Source: Fodinibius roseus (lineage in GTDB: Bacteria; Bacteroidota; Rhodothermia; Balneolales; Balneolaceae). From it: a stretch of 64,000 bases of DNA. Each line of letters begins with the position of its first letter. The first letter of the stretch is position 1. Location: assembly GCF_900129315.1 (NCBI RefSeq), contig NZ_FQUS01000004.1:1-64000 (forward strand), read 5' to 3'. Below, one piece after another: positions 49,943 through 58,333 of the stretch. The notes beneath the pieces are model-generated. The model saw only the letters and a list, made by a program, of their open reading frames with translations, did no database searches and was not told where the DNA came from. Position numbers and translations under genes: made by a program.

Positions 49943-50557
49943 TTATCTTTTAAAATCTTTTGGCAAAGGAAAGTTATGGCTTTTTTTGATTATACTGAAT
50001 CGGTTGGGGTGCAGGTAGGCCAGCAAAGGGGAGTCATTAATTATTTTATTGTCGCGGGAATCTTCTCCCTCTTTTCGAAGGGCATCCTCGTGTACGTAGG
50101 CCGCAACAATTTCACCGACAATTATTTCCCATTCCCCAAACTTTCCCATGATTTCATGGAGAGTACATTCCAGCTGCAGGTAGGAATTCTCCATAAACAC
50201 TCCTTCAATAATTTGGGCTTTTACGGTTGGAATAGCCTCAATAACCGGTTTGCTGTCATCATCTTCGCGGGGAGAAGCTGCCAGGCTGGTTTGTACAAGC
50301 TGATCCGGCTGTGGAAAGCTGACCGTAAAAACTTCTTCCCGCTTAATATTTCGATAAGTCGTTTTCCGCGGCGTACCTATAAAGCCGAAGTAGGGGCCAA
50401 AACCAAGGGGCATAGCCATATGTTTAGGGGCCATGTTAAAACTCCCGTCTTTTTCTTTGCTGCCAATAATAAGCAGTGCATGAACCATAAAGAAGCGAGT
50501 CCACAAATTCGGGTTATCGGTAATGTCGATCATTGGTGAAGAAGATTGATCAGCCAT
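49943..50557 (-). CDS. Flavin reductase-like (FMN-binding split-barrel) protein
   Basis: 204 aa. The split barrel is visible from LWTRFFMVHALLIIGSKEKD through APKHMAMPLGFGPYFGFIGT, PRKTTYRNIKREEVFTVSFP to IIEGVFMENSYLQLECTLHE. It belongs to the flavin reductase/DIM6/NTAB family that binds FMN and either supplies reduced flavin or carries out a redox step. Cytoplasmic. It sits 11 bp from both neighbours in the compact operon; its redox partner is not seen here. Confidence 0.88.
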   Translation of the reverse strand: MADQSSSPMIDITDNPNLWTRFFMVHALLIIGSKEKDGSFNMAPKHMAMPLGFGPYFGFIGTPRKTTYRNIKREEVFTVSFPQPDQLVQTSLAASPREDDDSKPVIEAIPTVKAQIIEGVFMENSYLQLECTLHEIMGKFGEWEIIVGEIVAAYVHEDALRKEGEDSRDNKIINDSPLLAYLHPNRFSIIKKSHNFPLPKDFKR

Positions 50558-50568
50558 AAGAAATATTT

Positions 50569-50865
50569 TCAGTTAGCTATGATTTTTTCAAAATCCCAGG
50601 TACTGTCAAGATTTAAAATTTCAAGTATTTCGAAAAGGATAGCAGGGGGTTCAATCAGCTGTAATTTATTTCCCTGTTGCAGCCAGCGGTGTAAAAAAAT
50701 AATTCCCTCACTATCAATACGTTCACAATTAATCAAGTTTATTACCAGCTTATCAATGGCCGGGTTAAGGCGACTTACTATCATCTTTTTAGTATGCAGA
50801 TTAAAATCGCCTTGTACGGTTACGTTAAGCCTTTTGCCTTTTTTCCGAGCATCTATGGTATTCAT
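50569..50865 (-). CDS. STAS-domain protein (anti-anti-sigma-like)
   Basis: 98 aa from the ATG at 50865 (MNTIDARKKGKRLNVTVQGD); an earlier ATG at 50871 adds two residues. The STAS core strands and helix are LNVTVQGDFNLHTKKMIVSR, KLVINLINCERIDSEGIIFL and HRWLQQGNKLQLIEP. At the phospho-acceptor place, DSEG has a Ser (SpoIIAA-like D-S-x-G). Such proteins bind RsbW-type kinases and are switched by phosphorylation. It overlaps the HATPase-GNAT gene by about 41 bp, so the two are translated together and are the likely partners. Confidence 0.82.
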   Translation of the reverse strand: MNTIDARKKGKRLNVTVQGDFNLHTKKMIVSRLNPAIDKLVINLINCERIDSEGIIFLHRWLQQGNKLQLIEPPAILFEILEILNLDSTWDFEKIIAN

Positions 50866-52330
50866 CAGCAATAAATGATTTTATCTTTTTCCCAAATTCG
50901 GAATAAATATCAATAATATTAAAATCAATAGCCGAGTACACTTTTTGCACCCGCAGGAAGTCAGCATTGAAATGATACTGTGGCAGCAAACCACAGTAGA
51001 GAAAATTCAGGGACATTGTAATATTTGAAAACTGCTCCGGTGTAGCTCTATTTTCAAGAGGTAGATCCAGCAATATCGTTTTAGGCGATTTTTCTTCCAG
51101 GCTGCCAAGTATACCAGAAAGTGTGGTAAAGAAATCCTGCCCGTACTTCTTAACAATAATAAGCGATGAAGAACTGGAATAGTTTATTCTCAAATCAATA
51201 TCCGATTTATCGGCCAAATGATATGGTTCTGAACCTTTTGGTTCAACATCCATCCCCAACTCATTATATGTTTCAAGAATAATCTCATTATATCTTTTTG
51301 GTAAATATACTGCTTTCTTTGGAAGATGAATAATGGGAAGAAAATCCAGAACCATGGATACCGGCTGAGAGTATTCTTCATCAAAACCTTTGTACTTTAC
51401 ATTTTTTGAGAAAGCCAGTTGCAGCGCTGTTGTCTTATATCCAAATTTATTATTTACCTTTTGGCTTACGGGATGGTTGGTAACAGCCATACCAACCAAT
51501 GTGGTTGTCTGCCGTGATCTCGCAATTTCAATAAGTTGTTCCATCATCGCACTCATCACGCCATTTCTGCGATATCTGGGAGATACAACTGCTTCGGCTA
51601 CTTCCGCAAGGTTGGAGTTGTCATTGGGAATTACGCTAAAAAAGCCAATGGCTTTTCCATCTTTATTTCGGGCAATAACCCCGAGCTTTTCTTTTGCCAG
51701 CACTGACTCTTCAATCTTTTTGGGCAAATACAAATCCTCTTTGTTATAAGTATATCCATAAGTACGATAGAAAAGTTTTGAGATTTCTTCCGCATCAGCA
51801 GGTTTAATACGCTCAACAGTAAAATCCTCAATTTTTATATGGGTATCTTCATCTTCTTCAGACCTTACCTGAGCCTCACGTTGCTCGGCCGACTGCAGCA
51901 ACAGCTCATCTATATCATGGATTTGAATATTTTTCGCCAGCCTGAATTCCTTGCCTTCCTTGCCTTTATTAATGAAGGAAAATTCATCACTGAAAGATTG
52001 CATCAGTAAAAGCCCTGCCCCCTCAAAATCATCTTCACAACGAACTTTTTGGACATCGTACGTGTGTCGGTCCGGATCAAATGGTTCCCCCAGCTCACTG
52101 ACAATAATTTCGACATTTGAGAATGTATGATGAAATTCTATCTCAAAATTTTGCTTACTGTCATCAGGAAAGGCAAAAAGAATAACATCTGTGATAAGTT
52201 CACTAACAGCTACAGAAAAGCGAAGAGCATCTCCCTTTGACAATCCGCAGTTTACTCCCCAGCTGTAGGTAAAATCACAGACCGGATTTATTATCTGCTC
52301 ATCTGTTGATATTTGGAATCTGGCATCCAT
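50825..52330 (-). CDS. RsbW-like ATPase fused to a GNAT acetyltransferase
   Basis: 501 aa. Residues 1-140 are a GHKL fold of the anti-sigma-kinase type (MDARFQISTDEQIINPVCDF, FSVAVSELITDVILFAF, ELGEPFDP, FEGAGLLLMQSFSDEFSF). The N box reads E-L-I-T-D48, with Asp for the usual Asn, so kinase activity is uncertain. Residues 168-300 are a GNAT domain with the acetyl-CoA loop SPRYRRNGVMSAMMEQLI and the C-terminal NHPVSQKVNNKFGYKT. The last 170 residues are a further unnamed domain. STAS partner encoded with overlap. The architecture couples a phosphorylation-type switch to acyl transfer; the target is unknown. Confidence 0.85.
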   Translation of the reverse strand: MDARFQISTDEQIINPVCDFTYSWGVNCGLSKGDALRFSVAVSELITDVILFAFPDDSKQNFEIEFHHTFSNVEIIVSELGEPFDPDRHTYDVQKVRCEDDFEGAGLLLMQSFSDEFSFINKGKEGKEFRLAKNIQIHDIDELLLQSAEQREAQVRSEEDEDTHIKIEDFTVERIKPADAEEISKLFYRTYGYTYNKEDLYLPKKIEESVLAKEKLGVIARNKDGKAIGFFSVIPNDNSNLAEVAEAVVSPRYRRNGVMSAMMEQLIEIARSRQTTTLVGMAVTNHPVSQKVNNKFGYKTTALQLAFSKNVKYKGFDEEYSQPVSMVLDFLPIIHLPKKAVYLPKRYNEIILETYNELGMDVEPKGSEPYHLADKSDIDLRINYSSSSSLIIVKKYGQDFFTTLSGILGSLEEKSPKTILLDLPLENRATPEQFSNITMSLNFLYCGLLPQYHFNADFLRVQKVYSAIDFNIIDIYSEFGKKIKSFIADEYHRCSEKRQKA

Positions 52331-52366
52331 ATTCGCTACTGAAGATCATTGGTTCATACTGAATAT

Positions 52367-52585
52367 TCAATATTTATGGCAAATTACAATTTCCTTCAGG
52401 ACTGCTTGCTGAATATTCCTGACTGATATTATTTTCAACATATCTTCGGTCAGCTGTTCGGCAGGGGCTAAATAATATGCATTTACAAATCCCGGCAAAC
52501 GCATTAACCCGTAGACAACGATGACAAATGCGAAGATTATTTTTTCCTTAATAAATGTTATACATTTGGGTTTACACTTTCTCAT
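52367..52585 (-). pseudogene. Degraded copy of the four-span membrane protein
   Basis: 72-aa frame. Residues about 15-53 (IIFAFVIVVYGLMRLPGFV, NAYYLAPAEQLTEDMLKI) align with residues 4-41 of the 113-aa protein at 48268-48609 (VILSFVIIIHGLIHLLGFV, KAFDLAPVEQLTEDISKT); after that the frame runs into unrelated sequence. Only the first quarter of the original survives. It lies between the GNAT operon start and the outer-membrane gene, 4 kb from the intact copy. Confidence 0.75.
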
Positions 52586-52986
52586 TCTCTTTTAAACCCA
52601 TATCGAACAGAAGGCATTAGCGTCAGCCCCAAGCAAATAAGCAGCAATTTGTGTTGGCCAAATAGCTTGGTTGTATGCTTCAAATACGTGTAAAAATTGA
52701 TCTATCGCAAAAACGGCAGTTAAATCATCTCATGCCTCTCGTGTTATTACTGCTATAAAAAACTTACGAGATCATCGATTAAACCTATGGAAGGAAAACC
52801 CGTCGATTCAATGTAGGGAAATCACTTATATTCGCGCACGCCAAGTACCTACAGCAGACTGAGCCGGACTTCTTACATATTTTAGAATTATAAAATGGTA
52901 CTCTAAAAGTGAACGGCTTATTTATCACAACTAAATCTGAAATACGTGAAAAAACCATCTAACTAATAAAACAAGAGGAATATATC
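52586..52986. other. 401-bp spacer with operator-like motif
   Basis: The first 120 bp resemble the flank of the intact membrane gene (48610-48730). GTAGGGAAATCACTTAT at 52813-52829 is the second member of the shared motif. No gene supported; it must contain the promoter for the outer-membrane protein. Confidence 0.5.
52813..52830 (+). promoter_or_regulatory. Shared operator-like motif upstream of the barrel gene
   Basis: GTAGGGAAATCACTTATA, 157-174 bp upstream of the ATG. It shares GTAGGGAAA with 41979; right arm is less conserved. Confidence 0.35.
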
Positions 52987-53571
52987 ATGAAATCAATTAT
53001 TAAAACGATTCTGCTGAGCGCAACTATTATTCTGGTTACCCAGTCGGTTTACGCCCAAAACATATTCAGTCTGGAACTACGTACCGGGGCCGACTTTGCT
53101 ACCCAGGAATTGGGTGACGCTGACCTGAATACCGGATTCGGCTTTGATGGTATTCTAACCTACCGGATTATGCCTCACACTTCAATCTTTGGCGGCTGGG
53201 GATGGCATCGATTTACCTCGGATGATTCTTTTGCCGGTTCAAATATGGATTTCGAAGAAACGGGATATACCTTCGGAATGGAATTTTTACATCCACTGGG
53301 TAATATGCCAATGAGCTTCTATATCCGGGGAGGCGGCATCTACAATCATGTCGAAGTTGAAAATAGCGACGGTGATATCACGGCCGATTCAGATCATGGG
53401 CTGGGATGGCAGGCAGGGGCTGGCGTCGCTTTTGATATTGGGAATCGCTGGATGTTGAAGCCGGGTGTACGATATCGTTCACTGTCAAGAGATATTGAAG
53501 TCGGAAACGTATCTTCGGATGTTGATCTCACATATTTCAATATAGCTGTAGGTATAGCAAAAGTTTTCTGA
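52987..53571 (+). CDS. Outer-membrane beta-barrel protein
   Basis: 194 aa. Signal peptide MKSIIKTILLSATIILVTQS ending VYAQ-N. The mature part is eight-stranded-barrel-like with alternating aromatic strands (SIFGGWGWHRFTSDDSF, ETGYTFGMEFLHPLG, MSFYIRGGGIYNHVEVEN, MLKPGVRYRSLSRDIEVG) and the C-terminal Phe (GIAKVF) needed for outer-membrane insertion. It fits OmpW/PF13505-type small barrels; ligand unknown. A perfect hairpin follows (53589-53614). Confidence 0.85.
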   Translation: MKSIIKTILLSATIILVTQSVYAQNIFSLELRTGADFATQELGDADLNTGFGFDGILTYRIMPHTSIFGGWGWHRFTSDDSFAGSNMDFEETGYTFGMEFLHPLGNMPMSFYIRGGGIYNHVEVENSDGDITADSDHGLGWQAGAGVAFDIGNRWMLKPGVRYRSLSRDIEVGNVSSDVDLTYFNIAVGIAKVF

Positions 53572-53588
53572 CACACATCAAAATAAAT

Positions 53589-53614
53589 GCTGGGAAGTAA
53601 ATTAACTTCCCAGC
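53589..53614 (+). terminator. Terminator after the outer-membrane gene
   Basis: GCTGGGAAGT (53589-53598) and ACTTCCCAGC (53605-53614) form a perfect 10-bp stem with a 6-nt loop, followed by TTAGTTT. It ends the single-gene transcript of the barrel protein. Confidence 0.8.
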
Positions 53615-53689
53615 TTAGTTTCCGGAGTTGATCCCTAAAAGAAACCGATCAGATATATCCTTTTATTTTATTAATCAAGCAATAATGAA

Positions 53690-54799
53690 ATGAAACAACT
53701 GCTTTATTTTCTGATACTGACCTTTATTATCTCCTGTGGAAGCGTCAGCAATCCTGAAGTGGCCGTAAATAATCTTCAGCGTCCACCCGGGGTATCCGAG
53801 GCCCAGACCGATCATATTTTCAACACCCTCCGCTACTACCCCAACCAGACCCAATTGTCAATTGCATCCATTGATGACACCTCCGCGGTGTTTTACGGGG
53901 CTATCCGTGCAGGTGATACCCTGCAAACCATTGACAATAAAGACAGCGTTTTTGAAATTGGTTCTTTGTCTAAAGTATTCACCTCCACCCTGCTTGCCAA
54001 TCTGGTCCATCATAATAAGCTGATGCTTAATCAACCGATTCAGGCTTACCTCGATTTTCCGCTCAACGACAGCCTGCAGGTTTCCTTTCTTGAACTGGCG
54101 AACCACACATCGGGATTACCCCGCATTCCCTCCGGGTTTATCAGGGAATCGCTGTGGCATATGGATAATCCCTACAAAGATTACAATGAGAAAAAGCTTC
54201 GCGATTACATGAGCAATAACATGGAACCGGATCATGAGCCGGGCAGTACCTTTCAATACTCCAACATTGGTGCTGGTATTCTGGGATATGTGCTCACCCG
54301 GATCGAAGGTCAGTCCTATGAAGAGATGCTGCAACAAAAAATCTTTCAGCCGCTGGAAATGCAGCACTCTACGACACAACGAGCATTCGTTAACGATAAG
54401 CTTGTAGCGGGATTAAGTAAGCGTGGAAAAACCGCCAGCAACTGGGATCTGGGGGCCATTCCGGGGGCCGGAGCTATACTTTCCACTTCGGAGGATCTGG
54501 TAAAATTTGGGCAGGCTAATTTTGACCGGGATAACAAGATAATGAAGCTACAGCGTCAGGAGACGTTCTCTATAGATAATGATCGAGCCATGGCTTTAGG
54601 ATGGTTTATCCTTAAGCGGGATTCGACCACAAAATGGTACTGGCACAATGGTGGGACGGGCGGATACCGCTCCTCCATGGTATTGGACGTAGACAATAGA
54701 AAAGGAGTGATCGTTTTGTCCAATATTTCGGCAGGACACAGTCATGCTGCTCAAATTGATTCTCTCAGCTATTCTTTACTCCGGGAACTGAGAAAATGA
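53690..54799 (+). CDS. Class C beta-lactamase-type serine hydrolase (lipoprotein)
   Basis: 369 aa. Lipobox LILTFIISC with Cys16, so the protein is anchored in a membrane outside the cytoplasm. Motif order: Ser92-Leu-Ser-Lys95 (EIGSLSKVFTSTLLA, the S-x-x-K), Y-S-N in TFQYSNIGAGILGYVL, and H-N-G in WYWHNGGTGGYRSS. This is the AmpC/penicillin-binding-protein-like fold; members include peptidases, esterases and some beta-lactamases. Substrate not predictable. Confidence 0.92.
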   Translation: MKQLLYFLILTFIISCGSVSNPEVAVNNLQRPPGVSEAQTDHIFNTLRYYPNQTQLSIASIDDTSAVFYGAIRAGDTLQTIDNKDSVFEIGSLSKVFTSTLLANLVHHNKLMLNQPIQAYLDFPLNDSLQVSFLELANHTSGLPRIPSGFIRESLWHMDNPYKDYNEKKLRDYMSNNMEPDHEPGSTFQYSNIGAGILGYVLTRIEGQSYEEMLQQKIFQPLEMQHSTTQRAFVNDKLVAGLSKRGKTASNWDLGAIPGAGAILSTSEDLVKFGQANFDRDNKIMKLQRQETFSIDNDRAMALGWFILKRDSTTKWYWHNGGTGGYRSSMVLDVDNRKGVIVLSNISAGHSHAAQIDSLSYSLLRELRK

Positions 54800-54884
54800 G
54801 ATCCAATAGAACCCGACGCCCGGCTAAAGATTGCTTTGGATCTACTATTGATGCGTCCTTGCCATCCGAACTATTATCATTTTA

Positions 54885-54931
54885 GAGAGCCTTTGCAAAA
54901 CCGTTCTTTTGGCTAATCCCTGCATTTTCAC
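54885..54931. repeat. Scattered repeat, copy 5 (reverse orientation)
   Basis: GAGAGCCTTTGCAAAACCGT followed by TCTTTTGGC (54885-54913) and a tail to about 54931. Reverse complement is nearly identical to 40044-40075 in the AAAAGAACGGTTTTGCAAAG core and resembles 39391-39443 further out. Starts with the same GAG..CCTTTGCAAAAC end as 12247. Confidence 0.65.
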
Positions 54932-55034
54932 AAATTCAAAACCCACACACATGCCTTTCTATGGTACGATTTTGAATTCGCTCAGGCTTTAATCCTGCTC
55001 AAGATTCATAAGTAATTTTCCAAAGCGCTCTTAC

Positions 55035-55445
55035 TTATTCAAACTCAACAATATCGGCTCTCACCATAACTTTAACTTTTGTGTAAAGCACGAGATTAAG
55101 GATATCTGTATCGTACCGAACATTGGTAAGCGCCAGCTTTTGACCTGAAATCGACCCGTATTCATTTTCATAATTTTCCCACAGATTTTCCAGAGCTTCG
55201 GCATACAGCATGCCTGTGCCATTAACCCTTGCGATGGCCAGGGTGCTGGCCGTAAGGCCGCTTGAATAGCTTAACCCGAATACATAAGCGGTCTCTGCCT
55301 CTCCGGCGACATTAGTTGCCGATATGGCATAGTTACCCTCATTCAGGTTAACAATCGTTTGGTTGGCGGACAAAAAAGCCCCTGAGCTGGTACATGCCGT
55401 AAGCAAGGTTGCCAGTAAAAGTGTCGGTATCAGAATGTTCTTCAC
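55035..55445 (-). CDS. DUF6567-like lipoprotein
   Basis: 136 aa. Lipobox LLATLLTAC with Cys18; then TSSGAFLSANQTIVNLNEGN, YAISATNVAGEAETAYVFGL, MLYAEALENLWENYENEYGS, and a C-terminal strand VKVMVRADIVEFE. It matches small DUF6567-type lipoproteins of Bacteroidota-like genomes, function unknown. It faces the periplasm or outer membrane. One motif of the shared operator-like set lies 63-81 bp upstream. Confidence 0.75.
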   Translation of the reverse strand: MKNILIPTLLLATLLTACTSSGAFLSANQTIVNLNEGNYAISATNVAGEAETAYVFGLSYSSGLTASTLAIARVNGTGMLYAEALENLWENYENEYGSISGQKLALTNVRYDTDILNLVLYTKVKVMVRADIVEFE

Positions 55446-55507
55446 AATAAGTCCTCTTTTATGTTAAAAGTTTACACTCAATTAATAAATTTTACATTCC
55501 TAAAGAT

Positions 55508-55526
55508 GTAAGGGATTTACCTATAT
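55508..55526 (-). promoter_or_regulatory. Shared operator-like motif upstream of the lipoprotein gene
   Basis: Read toward the gene: CATATAGGTAAATCCCTTAC (55507-55526). Identical to the 39161 copy in AATCCCTTAC and similar further out. Confidence 0.4.
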
Positions 55527-55716
55527 GACTGTAGGAATTTGTTTGACTCCTGATTCGGTTTATCCATCGCCCACCTGCAGCCGGTATAGCTGACAAAACT
55601 ACCATAACACAAAACAGTAACCGTTTCCATACTCTGCTGAAGCCGCTAAAAACCTCCTTTAATCAAAGTATTAGAAATAGCAGCCAGTATAATTCTATTA
55701 GCGGCAATGACTGGTT

Positions 55717-56613
55717 TTACTGATTATTTTCATCCATAGACTGGGCCGCCTCAAAGCCCGCCATAATATCCAGCAGCTCGCTGGTAATGGCCGACTGGCG
55801 TTCGTGCGTATAAGCCCGGTTCAATTTTTCCAGGCGCTCATCTATTTTCTTCTCGGCCTGCTGCATGGCAGACAATCGACTGGTATACTCGGCAACAAGC
55901 GACTCGGCCACAGCGCGGTAAAGAGATACAAACAAATATTGCCGAAGCAGCGAGAGGAACAGGGTATGTGCATCTGCCCTGTATTGGGGTAAATTATTGG
56001 TCGGCCAGGGACGATCAACCAACCGCTCCAGCCAGCGTTTGTTCAGCGGAAGCAGATGCTGGCTGTGGGACGTATATCCCTCTTTATCAGCGGGCTTGTT
56101 ATGCAATACCCTTATCGAACGGATATCCTGTGTTGCCTGCCACTCTTCAATACCAGCCAGCAGATCCAGCACCAGTCCACCGATCCCGCCAGCCGAACCG
56201 GGCAAAATAAACTGCTTGTCTACCGACACGCCCGCCTGATGCAAATAACCGGTCAGTCGTTCTCCCAACACAAAGAACTGTGTGTCCCTTTTTTTATCTT
56301 CCCTGATCTTTTCCAACGTATAGGTTAGTATCGACTCATCAAATGGACCGCACAGCGACTGGCTTGAGCCAATAACAATGATCCCGGCTGATCCCTCATC
56401 ATCCGATGAAAGGAAAGGGCGAGCCTCACTGAATTCTCTGGAAAGCACAACCTGCAGGCCCCGTTCAAGAGTATCGTAATAGTCACCAAGCGAATCGGCG
56501 GCATCCTCAAACTGATGAATACCTACCGAAGCCATAACTTTCATCGTCCGAACAATAGACTGTAAGTCTTCCGCATTCTTAACTTTGCGCTGTAGCTGTT
56601 CAAGTTTCTGCAT
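55717..56613 (-). CDS. atpG: N-ATPase F1 gamma subunit
   Basis: 298 aa. N-terminal helix MQKLEQLQRKVKNAEDLQSI, VRTMKVMASVGIHQFEDAAD and C-terminal helix AEKKIDERLEKLNRAYTHER, QSAITSELLDIMAGFEA are the rotating shaft. The central domain holds GIIVIGSSQSLCGPFDESIL. It is more diverged from ordinary AtpG than AtpA/AtpD, typical of N-ATPase gamma. It is the last gene of the operon and overlaps the AtpA stop by 14 bp. Confidence 0.9.
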   Translation of the reverse strand: MQKLEQLQRKVKNAEDLQSIVRTMKVMASVGIHQFEDAADSLGDYYDTLERGLQVVLSREFSEARPFLSSDDEGSAGIIVIGSSQSLCGPFDESILTYTLEKIREDKKRDTQFFVLGERLTGYLHQAGVSVDKQFILPGSAGGIGGLVLDLLAGIEEWQATQDIRSIRVLHNKPADKEGYTSHSQHLLPLNKRWLERLVDRPWPTNNLPQYRADAHTLFLSLLRQYLFVSLYRAVAESLVAEYTSRLSAMQQAEKKIDERLEKLNRAYTHERQSAITSELLDIMAGFEAAQSMDENNQ

Positions 56614-58150
56614 GCTCCTGCTCCTTCTTTAACGATTCAAGCACTGTTTCCGCCAGATCGAGCAAATATGTCCGCTCCTCTTCCGTAATATCTTCCTGCC
56701 AGTCGATCTTTTGATTCAGTTCATCGGAATGCTCCCGGTAGATTTCCCGGATCTCCCGTTTGGCTTTTTCGATTCGGTCGAGCGGAATATCATCCATCAG
56801 CCCTGAGATCAGCGCCAGCAGCAGTAACATTTGTTCCCCAATGTCCAGGGGCTCAAATTGCGGCTGTTTTAAACTCTCGCGAATCAACCGTCCGCGTTCT
56901 ATGGTTTTCCTGGTATCTTCATCGAGCCGTGAGCTAAACCGCGAAAACGCTTCCAGTTCTTCAAATTGTGCATAGGCCAGTCGGAGTTTTTTGGTTACCG
57001 AACGGTAGGCCGGGCGCTGGGCCGCACCACCGACCCGTGAGACCGACTTCCCGGCGTCAATGGCCGGCATCACATCTTTTTGGAATAGTTCCGGAGACAG
57101 ATAGAGCTGTCCGTCGGTAATAGAAATCAGGTTGGTAGGTATAAAGGCCGATATATTTTGAGCCTGTGTCTCCACTATGGGCAAGGCGGTCAGCGACCCG
57201 CCTCCATGTTCCTCCTTTAGGCGGGTCGAGCGTTCCAGCAATCGCGAGTGTATGTAAAAGATATCGCCGGGGTATGCCTCCCTGCCGGGGGGACGCCGAA
57301 GCAGCAGGGCCAGTTCCCGGTAAGCCCGGGCATGCCATGTTAAATCATCGTAAATAATCAGCACGTCTTTTCCCCGCTCCATAAAATACTCCCCGATGCT
57401 GGTTGCTGCATACGGGGCGATATACTGCAGTCCCACCGGGTCTTCACTCCCGGCCGAAACGACAATCGAATAGTCCATGGCTCCGTGTTCCCGCAAGTCG
57501 GCTATAACACGGGCCACCGCTGCTTTCTGCTTACCGATACCGCAATAAATACAGATTATACCTTTATCGTGCTGATTGATTATGGTATCCACGGCAATAG
57601 CCGTCTTGCCGATCTGCCGGTCTCCTGCAATCAGTTCGCGCTGCCCCCGTCCGATCGGAAACAGTGCGTCTATCACTTTGATACCTGTCTGCAGCGGGGT
57701 TTCGACGGGACTTCGGTGCATGATGGGCGGGGCCGGACGTTCTACCGGCAGGGTTTCGTTTGCAGCCAGCGGCTTTTTCCCGTCAAGCGGACGACCGATG
57801 CTGTCTACCACCCTGCCCAGAAGCTGTTCTCCGACAGGAACGCTCAATATATCAGATGTCCGGTGAACTTCATCACCGGCTTCTACATACTGCTCCTCAT
57901 CCAGCAAAATAATACCCGCTTCCCCGGAATCCAGGTTGTAAACAAGTCCCGGCACCCGGCGTTCGCGCGTGTCTATGTATACCAGCTCATCGATTCCCAT
58001 ATGCGGTAATCCGCGCACCCTGATGAATCCCTCTCCCACCGACATGACCACTCCGTATTCGCGAAGCCGCATATCCGGGCTCCGCTGAAGCGCCCGATCC
58101 AGCCGGGCTCCGGACTTTTCAAGTACTGAATCAAGTATTCGGTCAGTCAT
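56600..58150 (-). CDS. atpA: N-ATPase F1 alpha subunit
   Basis: 516 aa. Non-catalytic nucleotide-binding subunit: N-terminal barrel VMSVGEGFIRVRGLPHMGID, then Walker A GDRQIGKTAIAVDTI, Walker B-like DVLIIYDDLTWHARAYREL, and the alpha signature QLYLSPELFQKDVMPAIDAG..SVSRVGG. The C-terminal helices end with TYLLDLAETVLESL. Separated from atpF by 183 bp, the only large gap in the operon. Confidence 0.95.
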   Translation of the reverse strand: MTDRILDSVLEKSGARLDRALQRSPDMRLREYGVVMSVGEGFIRVRGLPHMGIDELVYIDTRERRVPGLVYNLDSGEAGIILLDEEQYVEAGDEVHRTSDILSVPVGEQLLGRVVDSIGRPLDGKKPLAANETLPVERPAPPIMHRSPVETPLQTGIKVIDALFPIGRGQRELIAGDRQIGKTAIAVDTIINQHDKGIICIYCGIGKQKAAVARVIADLREHGAMDYSIVVSAGSEDPVGLQYIAPYAATSIGEYFMERGKDVLIIYDDLTWHARAYRELALLLRRPPGREAYPGDIFYIHSRLLERSTRLKEEHGGGSLTALPIVETQAQNISAFIPTNLISITDGQLYLSPELFQKDVMPAIDAGKSVSRVGGAAQRPAYRSVTKKLRLAYAQFEELEAFSRFSSRLDEDTRKTIERGRLIRESLKQPQFEPLDIGEQMLLLLALISGLMDDIPLDRIEKAKREIREIYREHSDELNQKIDWQEDITEEERTYLLDLAETVLESLKKEQEHAET

Positions 58151-58159
58151 GGCACGATC

Positions 58160-58273
58160 TCATCTGCTTCCTGGATATTGGTTATTACAACTCGTTGCAT
58201 TGTCCTTTCCTGAATAAGGTTGATTGCTATCACTGGCTTTGCATAAATATACCACAGCTTTACTTTCCCTCAT
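58160..58273 (-). CDS. Possible 37-aa ORF in the atpF-atpA gap
   Basis: ATG at 58273 (overlapping a preceding TGA) opens 37 codons: MRESKAVVYLCKASDSNQPY, ending PGSR, TGA at 58160-58162. No family resemblance. It lies on the operon strand in the only spacer big enough to hold a gene. It may be chance. Confidence 0.2.
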   Translation of the reverse strand: MRESKAVVYLCKASDSNQPYSGKDNATSCNNQYPGSR

Positions 58274-58333
58274 CAGGTTGACCGGTTATGTTGATGATTA
58301 TGTAAATCCATTTTCCCATACATCGGTATCGTC

